Positions 1 to 10,930 of a stretch of DNA of 24,419 bases are shown here, in pieces (positions within the stretch are counted from its first letter, which is position 1; each line of letters begins with the position of its first letter). The position numbers were made by a program, and so were the translations under genes. This DNA comes from Symsagittifera roscoffensis (taxonomy: Eukaryota > Xenacoelomorpha > Acoela > Convolutidae). Location: NCBI RefSeq assembly GCF_963678635.1, contig NW_026970683.1, forward strand, positions 1-24,419, given 5' to 3'. Under the pieces are notes generated by a model. The model saw only the letters and a program-made list of their open reading frames with translations, ran no database searches and was not told the DNA's origin.

Positions 1-26
1 GGTAAAAATTTTGCTAAAATTTTGGT

Positions 27-55
27 GGGGGGGGGGGGGGGGGGGGGGGGGGGGG
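27..55. repeat. Poly-G tract (29 G)
   Basis: An uninterrupted run of 29 G, followed by a purine stretch and an AAAAAAGAGCCC motif. It is the longest of several G-tracts in the first 3.3 kb, and all of them lie next to the same GAGCCC-type end. It could form a G-quadruplex. Its exact length in the assembly is doubtful, because homopolymers of this size are easily miscounted. Confidence 0.9.
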
Positions 56-536
56 AGGAGGAAAAAAGAGCCCTCATTTTGAGTCGCCATAGCTGCAAAA
101 TACCGATATATGTCGTAATGGTCGCAACATATCCATTTTGAGTCGCAATAGTCGCAACATAAGTCCCCGACTCCGACCTTGACCCGGGTAGTTTCTTTTC
201 CACTTTCAGTCCCCCCATATTTTATTTTCAGTTTTGAAAAACAAATCTTACGTGTGCTCATTTTGCAAAAATTCATTACAGATTGACAATGTAAAATTGT
301 ATTTTCAAAACTACAATCACAAGTGGGGTCGGAAAGTGGAAAAGAGCTAAGAAATGTTTTTTTTTAGGCTGACACGTGTTATTGCAGCTTAAAACATAGA
401 AAATGCCTTTCAAAAACTCAATTTCGGAAAAAAAATCTCAATTTGGGGCAACTAGAGAAGAGCCCAGTTTCATACTGTAACATTGCGAAATGGGTTCGGA
501 AAATAGAAAGAGCCTTTTTATGTTCAAAATGTTTAG

Positions 537-926
537 TTTGTTCCATGTGTTGATGGTAAGCAGCTCTTGTGGGATGTAACGGTAGTAGACTCCTTAGCTC
601 CTTGTAGGATTAATGCCGGGTCTGTTTGTAACCCTCGTACGGCTGCCGCTGAAGCGGAAGAGCGAAAAATTGACAAGCATAAAGATCTTGTAAATGATGG
701 ATATCTTTTTCAACCGCTAGCTTTTGAAATTCAGGGCGCGGCCGGCCCCAGCACAGAAGCTTTTTTGAGCAAGCTTTGTAAGAACCTAAGCATATGCACT
801 GAGGAACCCAGAGCAGGCAGCTTTTTAAAACATAGAATCTCCCTGGCAATACAGATTGCGAACGCCGCTTGCGTACTCGGAACAATAAATGACAAAATAA
901 CTTTCGACGAAATTTTTTACTTGTAA
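537..926 (+). pseudogene. C-terminal fragment of a retroelement (reverse-transcriptase-type) polyprotein
   Basis: The open frame starts right after a TAG at 534-536, has no ATG at its head and ends at a TAA. It reads GKQLLWDVTVVD, then an AAAEAEERK stretch, then FQPLAFEIQG, then a SFLKHRISLAIQIANA segment and a VLGT end. From memory this pattern (WDVTxxD, FxPLxxExxG, AIQxxNAxxVLGT) is the tail found behind reverse transcriptases in many invertebrate retroelements. The acidic residues in WDVTVVD and LAFE suggest a PD-(D/E)XK-like nuclease fold, which is inference. Nothing resembling the reverse transcriptase precedes it, because repeats fill 1-536, so it is a truncated remnant. The tail itself is open without stops, so the insertion may be fairly young. 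Confidence 0.6.
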
Positions 927-1747
927 CACTTGTATATTATAGTATCTCGTGTCGAGTTGCGTGTTCTTATTGAAGAAACGTAACCCGTATCGATTTTAAT
1001 TGAAAAGGACTTAAACACTTGTCATCTTCTTTTATCATTATCACTTCCATATCTAGAAAATTCCAAGGGTTTTGACTGGAATACATGATGAAGGGACTCA
1101 TGACTGTAACCTCGGTTACTATGATACTTTTGACCTTCTGTTTGTTCACCATGCAAAGTTCTATTGCATAAAGACAATCGTATGATAATTTCAAAACTGA
1201 AACTCAAATGAAGTAACAAAGTAAACTCAAATTGGGTCAGAGCTTTCTGTGCAACCGGCCATACTTGAAAAATTGACGCTTATCATTGCCCACCTCCCTC
1301 GTTATTGTTGTCCACCCCCTCGGAAAATTAACTTTTTGAAAAAAGCTCACGCATCATTTGCAAAATGATGTAAATAGTAGTTCACGTGTTCAGGCTGACA
1401 GGTTTTAATGCAGTTGATACCATGAAAAGTCATTCTAAATAGACTTTCATATAATGAGTTTCAGAAAAAATGAAAGGGGGACTGGAAAAGGACGCCTACA
1501 TGTGTACGCTGGACTCATGATTAAGAAATGCTTGAAAAACAAAATAAGTGTTCAAGCTGTTTGCAGTACAATTAAATTATTAATTTTATTTTTAGTGAGA
1601 AGGGTCAAGAAAAAGAGCCAACTAATGGCAAACAGCGCTGTTGCATTTTTACTTTGTCTTCTTTTTCCAATTGTCCTGGCTAGTAGGGTCGGTTATCCCC
1701 CCTCAATCTATTCCTGATTCCTTTCGACAACCTCTGTGCCGTCCTAG

Positions 1748-2524
1748 TCACTGGTTGCCTGCTGGTTGCTGTTGGGCTCCCGGCCCCCATAGGTTATTAT
1801 GAACTGTTAGGTTTTGCGGGTAGGGCTGGTTAATTGGCAAATACGCTGGCGAACCGTGCAGGCCAACTGCATTATTCATCGGGACATAATCCACGCCAGA
1901 GAAGTTGTGGTAGGGGGGCGGCTCATCTTCAGGCACGAAAGAGTGAAGCGGTTGCTGTTCCAATGGCAAACCTGATTCGTGGGGATTCCAAGGTGGACCC
2001 ATAAATTGTCTGTTCTGGTCGTGAGGTGCTGCATGGAAATCCGAGGGTCCTCCTTGTCCAAGAGTCATCGCACGATGTTGATGCGTTCCTTGATTCTGAA
2101 GCATCATAGGACCTTGAAAAGATCCTTGGCTTTGAGCAAGCAACTGTTGAGATCCAGGAGCATTGTTGTATTCATGGAATTGGTTAGGATACGTTGTGTT
2201 CATGCCAAACCCCTGACTCTGGTCTCCGATTGGTAATTGGACACTTGAATGGGGAGGCAGCGGCGCTGGCTGCTGAAGCATTGGCTGGAAATCATTCGCT
2301 CTTGAGCTGCTGTTCCAGGTTGAAGTCAGGTCTGATTGTCCATCATAAGCAGTAGCTTCATGCATGTTTGTGTAATCATCTGCACTTCCTCCGTCATCCA
2401 ACAATGGCTGATCAGACACTGGCCCCATGAGACTTTGTTGACCCATCAAAGTAGGGTTTATGAAAGGATTGAAGGAAGAGGAACCTTGATACCCTGGCGA
2501 ACCATTATTGTTCAGATGAGACAT
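1748..2524 (-). CDS. Q/N/P-rich low-complexity protein, 258 aa, single exon
   Basis: A complete ORF from ATG (MSHLNNNGSPGYQG) to TGA, with an A-rich leader (GCTAAAAATGTC) before the start. The protein is almost wholly low-complexity: Gln, Asn, Pro, Ser and Gly dominate, with many Met and His. There is no signal peptide, membrane segment or recognisable fold. A PPPYH stretch (about residue 201) fits the PPxY motif bound by WW domains, and NPFINP lies near the N-terminus. Such composition is typical of disordered transactivation or phase-separating regions. It is too varied to be a simple repeat translation, and a 258-codon frame without stops is unlikely by chance here. It could be a small intact gene, a retrocopy, or the first exon of a longer gene. 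It is flanked on both sides by the GAGCCC repeats. The function is unknown. Confidence 0.6.
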   Translation of the reverse strand: MSHLNNNGSPGYQGSSSFNPFINPTLMGQQSLMGPVSDQPLLDDGGSADDYTNMHEATAYDGQSDLTSTWNSSSRANDFQPMLQQPAPLPPHSSVQLPIGDQSQGFGMNTTYPNQFHEYNNAPGSQQLLAQSQGSFQGPMMLQNQGTHQHRAMTLGQGGPSDFHAAPHDQNRQFMGPPWNPHESGLPLEQQPLHSFVPEDEPPPYHNFSGVDYVPMNNAVGLHGSPAYLPINQPYPQNLTVHNNLWGPGAQQQPAGNQ

Positions 2525-2825
2525 TTTTAGCTTTGTTTATACTTTTTTTATTGACTTTACTTTGACTTGGGTGATCGGACAATTTGTGACAAAACTTATG
2601 AGAACACGTGCTTTTATTCGCGCACTAAATTATGGGAATTCTCTCGATCTTGGTCACAACTAAGGGCTCTTTTCCAGTTTGCCACCCCCTTGTAAAATTT
2701 CAGAATAAAATTGTTGAAAAATTGTTCACACGGCGGCTCTTTTTCCTTTTCCCCCCACCTCACATGAGCTTCAATATATTAGTGTAACGAAGGATTTTAC
2801 GAGGTTGAGTATGAAGACCAATAAT

Positions 2826-3038
2826 GGCTCTTTTCCAGTTCCCACCCTTTCAAAATACCGAGCTTATGTTTGTTTTACGTGTTATTACGGCTAAATGTGT
2901 GATTTTACGCTGTAAAGTATGAAGAACAAATCTGTTCAGAATTGTCGATTTGTTCACCACACCAAATTGCATTGCATTGCGACAACGTTAAATAGACTTT
3001 TCAAAATTGAATTTGAAGGGGGGGAACTGGAAAAGAGC
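2826..3038. mobile_element. MITE-like element with ~27-bp terminal inverted repeats
   Basis: The left end reads GGCTCTTTTCCAGTTCCC followed by ACCCTTTCAAA. The right end is its near-exact reverse complement (TTTGAAGGGGGGGAACTGG, then AAAAGAGCC), differing mainly in the length of the G/C tract. The element is about 213 bp and has no coding capacity. It is the clearest full-length copy of the repeat family in this part of the window. No convincing target-site duplication is seen directly at its ends. Confidence 0.6.
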
Positions 3039-3330
3039 CCCAAATATGTTTGTTGTGGCCTTATTAGTAAGCATGCAAATTTTCATAACAATCGGACAAT
3101 GTGGTCAACAAAATTACATGTAAAATTTTGCTGGTGGGGGGGGCGGGGGGAGGAAAAAGAGCCCACACGGCATCTTGCATGTAAGAAATATTGTGAAAAT
3201 TTGTTCATCTGTTCACGCTGCCATGTTTTAAGGCAGTTTAAAACATAAAAAATTATTTTCAACAAGTTTTTGTACAATAAATTTCCAAAAAAATCAAAAG
3301 GAGGGGGAACTGAAAAAGAGCCCAACTAAG

Positions 3331-3689
3331 TACTGTTTCAAAATGTCTCTCAATATTCGAGTATTCAGACAAATTTATTCTAAAACATGGGTTCGCTTCG
3401 ACTTTCCAGCCCTAATTAGCTAATTATGCGCTCAATATCAGTAAACTAGTTAAAACTCGATTGTACTCGTATTTTCGACAATACATAACAATTCGTCAAC
3501 ATATTCCAGAATTATTCCAAAACTCAAGTAAATCGGTTCATAATTTCATCCACCATCTGCACCGAAAATAATATAAATCGGCCCAAGCTAGCCACAAGAA
3601 CCGGTAATGTCTTTGAGGCAAACTGCTCTTTTTGACGGTCAGCCTTTATGAAGGCTGAGGCGAAGTAAACCAAAAAACTGTTAAATTAA
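3331..3689. other. Intergenic stretch, nothing recognised
   Basis: AT-rich sequence with no credible ORF and no GAGCCC motif. The only small structure is a short hairpin near 3640-3660 (CAGCCT / AGGCTG). Confidence 0.5.
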
Positions 3690-3690
3690 G

Positions 3691-4040
3691 ATGTAACTGT
3701 TGGCAACTCGATCTTTCACCGGAATAGTCTACTGGCATGCTCGACTTTGGTTGGCCGAGACTGCTCGGCCAACTGGGGCTGTACATCATCAGATATTCGC
3801 GCTTGTCTTTATTTCGTTCTTGTTATTCTCACTTACATTTACGCTAAAAAATCCTCCGCCCCTAAAGGAACGGAAGCGAGCCCGAGAGAAGAAAGTTATG
3901 GTTGGACGATTCAGTTTGCTCGTAGCGGTTTTAATATCTGCGGACCGTAGGCATCTGTTTTTCTCGTAGTGCAGTTTGGTTATACGGACGAGTGGTTAGT
4001 GCCAACGCGGACTGTCAGGCTCAACAACCCAAACCAAGCC
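3691..4040 (-). repeat. Possible degenerate LTR of the BEL/Pao remnant
   Basis: This lies just downstream, in minus orientation, of the BEL/Pao integrase fragment. Read on the plus strand it begins TGTAACTG, so the minus-strand copy would end in ACA as LTRs do. On the minus strand a purine run (GAAAACTGGGGGC) precedes it near 4050, as a polypurine tract would. It contains a perfect hairpin, TTGGCCGAG-actg-CTCGGCCAA (3751-3772). No second LTR copy was found, so this rests on position and end bases only. Confidence 0.3.
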
Positions 4041-4194
4041 CCCAGTTTTCAAAGTGATGTACGAACTAAACTGCCACCTTGATCTTTTATCGAGGAAAAG
4101 CACTTATTCGCGCAATTAGTGTGACTAAATGGCGTTAGCGTACGATTGTCGAAGCATAACGCTTCTTATGCTGAAAGTTTTCTTCAAAATTGGG

Positions 4195-4631
4195 TCACCG
4201 GAAGCTTGCTGTGTGCTGACTAATTATGAACTGGTTTGGGATTAAAGCCTCGAAATTAGAGCAAACGGATATGATTGGTCTCGCCTTTAACGACTGCTCA
4301 ACCAGGCAAAGTGTGGTTCCTAAAACCTCCTCAGTCACTCTCCTGTTGCCTAGCATATCATATAGTGACAGCTGGACACTTCTCACTAACCGCTCCCAAA
4401 TCCCGCTGTGATGGTGGGCTGAATCTCCACTTAATCCCTCATGGTCAAAAACCACTGTTGCAAGTTTGTTGTAATTCTAAATGCAAGCAACAAGTTCTCC
4501 TTGAGCAACCGCGAATTTTGTGCCGGTGTTGGAAAGAACGGTTGAGGGAGCGCCTCGCCTTGCAATGAATCTGTCGACGCCCATAACGCAGGAGCTTGTC
4601 CGAGAGTTGAGACCACTTCGATATGTACCAC
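4195..4631 (-). pseudogene. BEL/Pao retrotransposon integrase remnant
   Basis: The minus strand, read from high to low coordinates, first gives VHIEVVSTL (about 4600-4628), the strand found in the core of BEL/Pao integrases. After a frame change it gives HHHSGIWERLVRSVQLSLYD, then LGNRRVTEEVLGTTLCLVEQ, then SLKARPI and EALIPNQF. That series is the hallmark of the BEL/Pao integrase C-terminal half (family consensus like GGVWERLVRSVK, LNARPL, LTPNHFL). The intervening core with the catalytic Asp and the GTNF motif is scrambled. Frame breaks at about 4430-4460, and the absence of any reverse transcriptase upstream (above 4640), mark it as dead. Confidence 0.85.
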
Positions 4632-4639
4632 TTTATTCG

Positions 4640-7600
4640 TGAGACAATTAAATAAAATTGTTTTGTCAGTACTTCTGTGTATAGGACTTAAGAATGGTCC
4701 AAATTAATCAACGCCCGTTTTACGTAAAGCGCAGACGGCAGATCAGACATAATAGGGCAGACGGCTTGGGCTTCTCCTTATTAGCATGTCAAACAATTGG
4801 GTTTCAATGTTTCGGAGCTACTAACCCCGATTCAGAACGTTGAACTTTAAACTTACAGTCGCAAGCATACATTCCAACCCCTGATGGAAATGCTTCAAAA
4901 TCAATTGTCTCATCAACAATCAAACTAAAGGGTGGCATACATCTAGTACGTTTGGATGCTTTCTATGTACTATGGTTTTTCTATCAACCAAAAGACTGAC
5001 CGACCTCTCGAGCGAATGATGCCAGCTGGGCTCTTGAACGGTGAATATTAAGCAATTCTGCTGTTTTTTGTTATAGTTTTACCCGAATTAAGCAACTTTC
5101 TTCCTGTAAAGGTATTGTGAAGATATTTGGACTCCGCTGAAAAATATCAACAAACAACCCAATTTTGACACTAGGTTTTGAGCACGTTTACAGTGAAGTT
5201 TTAATTTTTGCTGTTCGATTTTTCTTTCCTTTTAACAATAAAATTGAACTAAACTGAGAAAAACATCAAAATTCAAACCTCAAAAAATCAAAGTGAGCAT
5301 GAAATGTTTTTAAAAAGTAAAAAAGAACAACAAAACTAATATAAGATTCTTCATAGCGTTCATTATCTTGAAAGAATCTGAAAAAAACCAAATGTCAGTT
5401 GACCTCGTGGTTGCACTGATTAAAAGAATACGACTTGACTGGGAAGCGAAAACAAATCAACGCGTTGAGCAACATTGATACTAGAAGGTCACAGACCATT
5501 ATAATTTAATTAAAAAAAGATCTTCCGTTTGCGCGGTTTAAGTTTCAAATTTTTAAAACACTACTTTGAACACGCATTTTACAAGCCATACTTTGAACGT
5601 TTAGTTTTCAAAAAACTTCTAAAGAGTAACTCAAGGCTGAGAGCTAGTTCCGGTAACTTTTATTCTCTCAAAATACGGTTGTTATCACACACGAGATTTC
5701 CGAAAAACTTCTGGATGCCAATAACACTTAAATTTAGCTTAAGAACCGATAGTGAAGATTTGGATAAAAAACTTGTTTTCCTTTTTATACTGCCTAAGTA
5801 TGTATGACCCTGATCACAATCTGAAGCAGTCGGAGAGTTGTTGTTGATCGTTTTTTTATAGATCAGTTCTTAATTAAATCCTAAGTTTTTTCTTCTTTTA
5901 ACCAAATTGATACCACTTTTGGAGTTTACTATCTTAACTTTTTATTATCTTGCAGTCAAAGCGTAACGAGTCTGGATTGAGAGAAGCACTGACTGTCTGT
6001 TAAAACCACGCGATCGACCAACCCATTGCATGCGAAGATAGACGTGACAAGCTCCAATTGGCATTGATAGTCAAATAGAATACAAATATTATGAATCTAA
6101 TAAATCCTACGGACCGCGAAACTGCTTTCCGGCAAAAAAAGAAGCCTCAAAGTAACAAAAACGGACAAAACAGCAAAACAGCCCAGGAAATTTATTTAAA
6201 AAATTAATGACGAGGACAAGACACTTATCAAAATTGAAACAAAAACCGCGGAACGATTGATATTCAAATGAGTTGAATATAAAATCACATTTATGCTAAA
6301 CTTTAACCCAGGAAATGAAAAGAAACGCATATCCTCACCTCACAAAAACTCTCCTAATCTTTAGGATTCCACCGGAAATATTTTAAAATGACTGTCATCA
6401 GATAACCTAAAAGTGAGAGCTTGAAAAAAAAAGAATTTAGCAGGAAAGATGGCAAAAATTCCAAAATTTCCTGTGGAGAAGTTGAATGAATTCGTCACGT
6501 CTTCATCGGCAACATGATGAAATAAGACTGTCAAAAAACTTTTAAAAGAAACCCTGTGCACTCGATGTAGTATTAGAAGACGAAAAAAAGAATCTCGAAT
6601 ACCCTGATTATGGCCCATAGTTTCAAATCTCAAAAAAAAACAAATCCACTATCCGAAACTTTAATGTTAAACGTAAACGAGAATCTGCTCTAAATGTCGA
6701 AAAGGAAAAGAACTTTGACTAAAAAAAGGAAACCATTTTTCAAATTGCCGTTTGGCTTTTTGCCCCAAGATGCAGAGCTTATGCAGTTTGAAAGTTCGAA
6801 GGCAATTTCAGACAAAAAGTATCAATCTATGTCTTTGTGATAGATTTGAGCCTGCAAAAACTTGAGCACAATAAGCTCCTAATCAGCATTTTGTAGATAG
6901 TCATGAAATTAATCCGAAGTATGTTTGCGGTGTGATCAACGCATGGGCAGAAACTGGTCAGAGCAATAACGACAATTATTAAATTTTAAACGTAAAGAAG
7001 ATTTTCGACTTTAAACGTAAAGAAGAAATTGCTTAATATGGGCTTAGGAAAGAAAAACTTTTTTAAATGAACTTACAGGACAACTCTGCAAAACCAGTCA
7101 GTTTTTGAAGAAAAATGAACCCACTACGATCTCAAGCAACGCAACACCTACATCAGAATTTTTCCAGAAGTTCAAGCCACATAGGCTTCATTTTGCGACT
7201 TTACAGACGACACAATGAAAAGTGTCGGGATGATTCAACTCCCAGCTCGATCAAACGTTTAGTTTCACGAATCTACTGAACTTTTACGAGGAAAGAAAAC
7301 GAGCCAGATATCATCGCAAAATTTAAAGAACGAAAAATGGAGTTTTAAGTGTCGTTGAAGACATTTCGGCACTTAGGATCAGTTTTTAATTCCAAGAATA
7401 AGATTAATAGATCTTTAAGTAGTATTGTTAAATTAGACAATGACAATAGCAATCTATAATTTGTAAATGCTAAAACCTTATCCAGTTAATCGAAAAAACC
7501 GAAAAACAAGAACTACCCTTTTTCCCAACCCACTAAAAACAAATTCAATTGAAGAAATTAGATTACTTACATCTAACAACCGAGATAAAAACCAAATTAA

Positions 7601-7770
7601 CAGAGTTGTATTCGAGAGATATTTCAAAAAACTCGAGTTGTTCAGGAAAGGCCACTTAATTGTCAAATTGAAATCACGTGTGGAAATAGTAAATCAAAAA
7701 CGTTAGCACTGACTTCAAAATTTGTTGACAAAAAAGTTCACAGGAACAAGTTTTAAATGTCTATTTTACA
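4640..7770. other. Long gene-free stretch, AT-rich
   Basis: No gene can be supported. A 92-codon frame at 5529-5807 (plus) starts with a non-ATG codon and resembles nothing I know. A 79-codon Lys/Asn/Arg-rich frame at 7467-7706 (plus) lies where the 5' part of the Gypsy element could be, but shows no gag or protease motif. A local direct repeat AAACGTAAAGAAG occurs near 6988 and 7013. The right part is probably the eroded gag end of the Gypsy element that becomes recognisable at about 7775. Confidence 0.4.
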
Positions 7771-7774
7771 CATG

Positions 7775-9989
7775 TTTTTTGATGACATTGCGGCGAAAAC
7801 TTTAGATATATCCGAAAAAGAAGCGTACTTCAAAAACTTGGTTCTCAAAAAAGCATAGTCTTTTGGCTCTGGTTAATCTGACAACCCAACTGTGCAGTTT
7901 TAGCGAAAATTCTGGAAAAACTACCAAAAGTTTTAGATTTGACAGTAACTTACTAACTAGGCGAAATCCAAAAAGGAGAATCTAAAACTTCGGCTCAATG
8001 TTTTTCATATTTTACTCGCATCCAAAGAATCATTTCACGACCACAAGGACATAGTTAACCGACTACTAACAGCTTGTATTTTGTATTAGAAAAAATTTAG
8101 CAATCAGTGTGTCAAAATGCCAATTCTTTAAGAAAAAAGCGATTGGCTATATTTGAAATCTACCCAGTCAGCAAGATTTCCGTTGGAACACAAAATTCTC
8201 CAGATAAAAAACTAGAAAACGTTTCCTAGAAATGTTGAACAATTAACATCAGAAAGCGGGGTCATTTTACATGACGAGGCCAAACTGTGCACTGGATAGG
8301 AGCACAATTTTGTGTCGGTATGCTCCTGGATTTCAGAGACAAGTTTTTAAACATGTTAAAATTTTGTCGGAACGATCAAAGAGAAGGAAAGAACAAAAGA
8401 AGAACAAAAGGAGCGTCCTTGTTGCGGAATCCGCTTGCAATGCACAAAATGCACAGTTTGGCCTCGTAATGTTACCAGCTTATAAAGTTTGCACCCAAAC
8501 TAGCAACACTAAGGATTCCATTTTAGTCCTCTTTGAAGCTTACTGAAAACATCATTTGAGTTCAAATTTAAAGCTAGAGTAAAAAAAACAAATCTTCACA
8601 CATGGTGCTGGTTGTACTTCGCTAACAACTCCAGTCCGGTGGCGTCCCTCATGCTTGAAGGACCGAATGCTTGAAATTAATTTTAGTTTACTTTCAGTCA
8701 ATCAGAATTGAGTATTCAAAGACTCAAAATAAATCGCGAAAAACTCAAAGTAAAAAAATAATTCCAGGCCATTAGTGTTAATATTGACCGATTAGATAAC
8801 AGGCAGACAAGTTTTCAAGACTGAAAAATTCTTATGACTTTGACCTCATTAATCTTGATGATTATCTGAATTGTTTTGCGGTTGTAGCCCGCAATTTGTA
8901 ATGTTTTGGATTATTTTCCACTGATTTAATACATTTTCTGTTAGTATTGACTTCGATTTTAAGAGAAATGCATTTAGCCAATAGAAACGCTTAGCAACTT
9001 TTATTGGTTGAAATTTTTGCAAGCATTCGGTCCTTCAAGCATGTAAATTCTCCCTCTCCAGTCCAGCTCATCCTAGTCAAGCTCACTGAAAACACCAAAT
9101 TCAACAATAAACACAAGTATATATTAAACGCAGATGCTTCGCAAAGTGAGCTGCGTGCTTATTTTAAACAGCTCTTTTGGAGTCATTGGAAAACATTATC
9201 ATTTGCATGCAGGTTTTTGAACACCCACTATGCTAGATACTTGACTCACGAACTCGAACTTTTGGGGTTAGCATGGGCCTTCGAGTTGTACTTGAACTAC
9301 TTTTACGGGTTGGAAATCCAAGTGGTAAAAGACCACAAATCTCTTTTGCAGCAACCGAGGGAATAAAACATACAAGAGCCGTTTAACACAATGGAATGAT
9401 ATATTTTTACCGTTTATCTCCAATGTAAAACACTAATCGGGGAAATATTGTATAGGTATTTACAGATCTAATTTCAACAAATCCTGTTGAAAAATCCACC
9501 CAAGTTTGCATTTTGACACAATTCTTTTAATTGCATTTTAGAGAAAAGTTCTCTGTCAACGTCAAATCTTCATTGTCATTTTGCCAAATTAAGTTTGTAT
9601 GTCCGTCAATTTACTCAGAAAAGTTTAACTCTATGTATCGACAAAAATTTTCAAATTTTTTTCCACGGAATTTCGTCCAAACACATCAGCCAAACATGAG
9701 ACTCAATTTTTTTAAATTTAAATTTCTGAGAAACACTATTACGGTTCATGATTTCAAAACGTTCCGCAAATCGAACAACATTATTTTTGTTTTCTGGACG
9801 GTTGGACACCGCCAATCGAACGGATTGGTAGAAAAACAAGCCCACACTGTCAAAACAAAATGTTCAAGCATGTCATCAGATAAATTCAAACCATCATTGA
9901 TTGTAGCCCTATCTAAAATCATCTGGAACCTAAATAGTACGAATCAACGAAAAAACCGAAAACACATTCTGGAAAACTCATATAACTAA
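7775..9989 (+). pseudogene. Ty3/Gypsy retrotransposon pol remnant (RT, RNase H, integrase)
   Basis: Fragments lie in the right order over several frames. Reverse transcriptase: KTLDISEKEAYF (about 7800), SFGSG...SDNPTVQF (about 7860), HILLASKESFHDHKDIVNRL (about 8005-8065), then AISVSKCQFFKKKAIGYI (8100-8153), matching the family KCxFFKKxIxYLG. Connection: VGMLLDFRDKF (about 8316). RNase H (9080-9360): NADASQ, THELELLGLAWA and VVKDHKSLL keep the Asp, Glu and Asp of the active site. Integrase (9531-9989): GHRQSNGLVEK contains the last catalytic Glu. The HHCC finger and the first integrase Asp are not seen, so part is deleted. The YxDD box is lost (reads NVFHILL). Stops and frameshifts are frequent, and a MITE-like element splits it at 8650-9043. 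No LTRs were identified. Confidence 0.8.
8650..9043. mobile_element. ~394-bp element with perfect 24-bp terminal inverted repeats
   Basis: Bases 8650-8673 (CATGCTTGAAGGACCGAATG, then CTTG) are the exact reverse complement of 9020-9043. Nothing between them codes. The element sits inside the Gypsy remnant, between the RT connection region and RNase H, so it inserted after that copy. No clean target-site duplication is visible at the two ends, so the superfamily is unknown. Confidence 0.75.
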
Positions 9990-10891
9990 CAATCCGTTAA
10001 AGTTGTTCAATCAGGGCGAACCAATTCTATCGAGCGACAAGATCAAGGAGTGAGGAGGGGACGATCGCATCGAATATAGTTACTTAGGTACACCTCTGCC
10101 GAACTGGAACAGATATCAAAAAGAGAAAAGGAAGGCATCCGACGCATCAGCATTATCTTCTAAACTATTTTTTTCCTCCAGCTGACAGGTCTTGATAAGA
10201 TCAAAAACAAATTCTTCAGGAAAAAAAACTGATTGATAAACTGAGAACCTTAAAACAAGGAAACACGCAACAAAATGTCCTCATCGGAAACTACGATTAA
10301 ATTTTCAAACGGAAAAGTCTCGAGAAAATTAAACACGAACTAATCTGAACTCAACGGAGAGAAACCCGGGATTTTTAGGGGAAAATTACATTATATTGTT
10401 TTAATCCAAAATTTTTATCAGGTGCTTTACCACTAGTTCGGACGAGAGAAACAAACCTACGAACAAGCAGAAGTGAGTCTCACAATCATTTTTTGAATCC
10501 AAAAACTCAAAAGTGTCCAAAAAAATCAAGAGGAGCAGAAGTACAAACCTCAGTCAGGCCTCCAGTCGTTCCAAAGCGCTCCACATGTTTTTCTTATGGG
10601 AGGGTGAATATTGGTACATACTATTCTTTTGCACTTCAGCGATTGGGAAGGGATATTTGGATTTTCCCATTCGAGAAGCGTTGCTACAGAACTTTTTTAT
10701 ACGTTGAGGTTCGAAAGCCATAAACATCAACACGACAGCGACTCCTGATGTTGTTAACCATATTCTTAAAATAATTGGTAGACTTATCTGATGAAACTTT
10801 CCCACAGACCGAGACAATTTCTCCGACGGATTGCTGGACTTCGATTAAAACGGCGACCAATTCAAAGAGCGAAGTCAAACAGAGAGAGTAG

Positions 10892-10930
<39 letters not shown>

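Larger units (their letters stand above)
27..3330. repeat. Dispersed short repeats ending in G-tract + GGAAAAGAGCCC
   Basis: At least ten variants of a G-rich tract followed by (C/G)GAAAAGAGCCC occur here, near 60, 336, 455, 502, 1611, 3028, 3151 and 3308. Inverted copies (GGGCTCTTTTCC) lie near 2664, 2732 and 2826. Sequence inside the units is also shared, for example ACGTGTTATTGCAGCT near 376 and ACGTGTTATTACGGCT near 2876. The motif is not seen after about 3330. This looks like a family of small non-autonomous elements inserted side by side, some with inverted ends. The short stretches between them (927-1747, 2525-2825, 3040-3330) hold no gene I can support. Confidence 0.7.

Noticed and set aside
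1454-1717. 87-codon plus frame with a hydrophobic C-terminal stretch
   Set aside because: It runs through the G-tract/GAGCCC repeat units, with no similarity and no supporting signals.
2664-3330. AACTAA as a definite target-site duplication
   Set aside because: A similar AACTAA also follows GAGCC at about 1619, so it may belong to the repeat; the evidence is only suggestive.
8271-8546. 91-codon frame as a separate gene
   Set aside because: Overlapping frame 8287-8469 reads VGMLLDFRDKF, fitting the segment between RT and RNase H of the Gypsy remnant.
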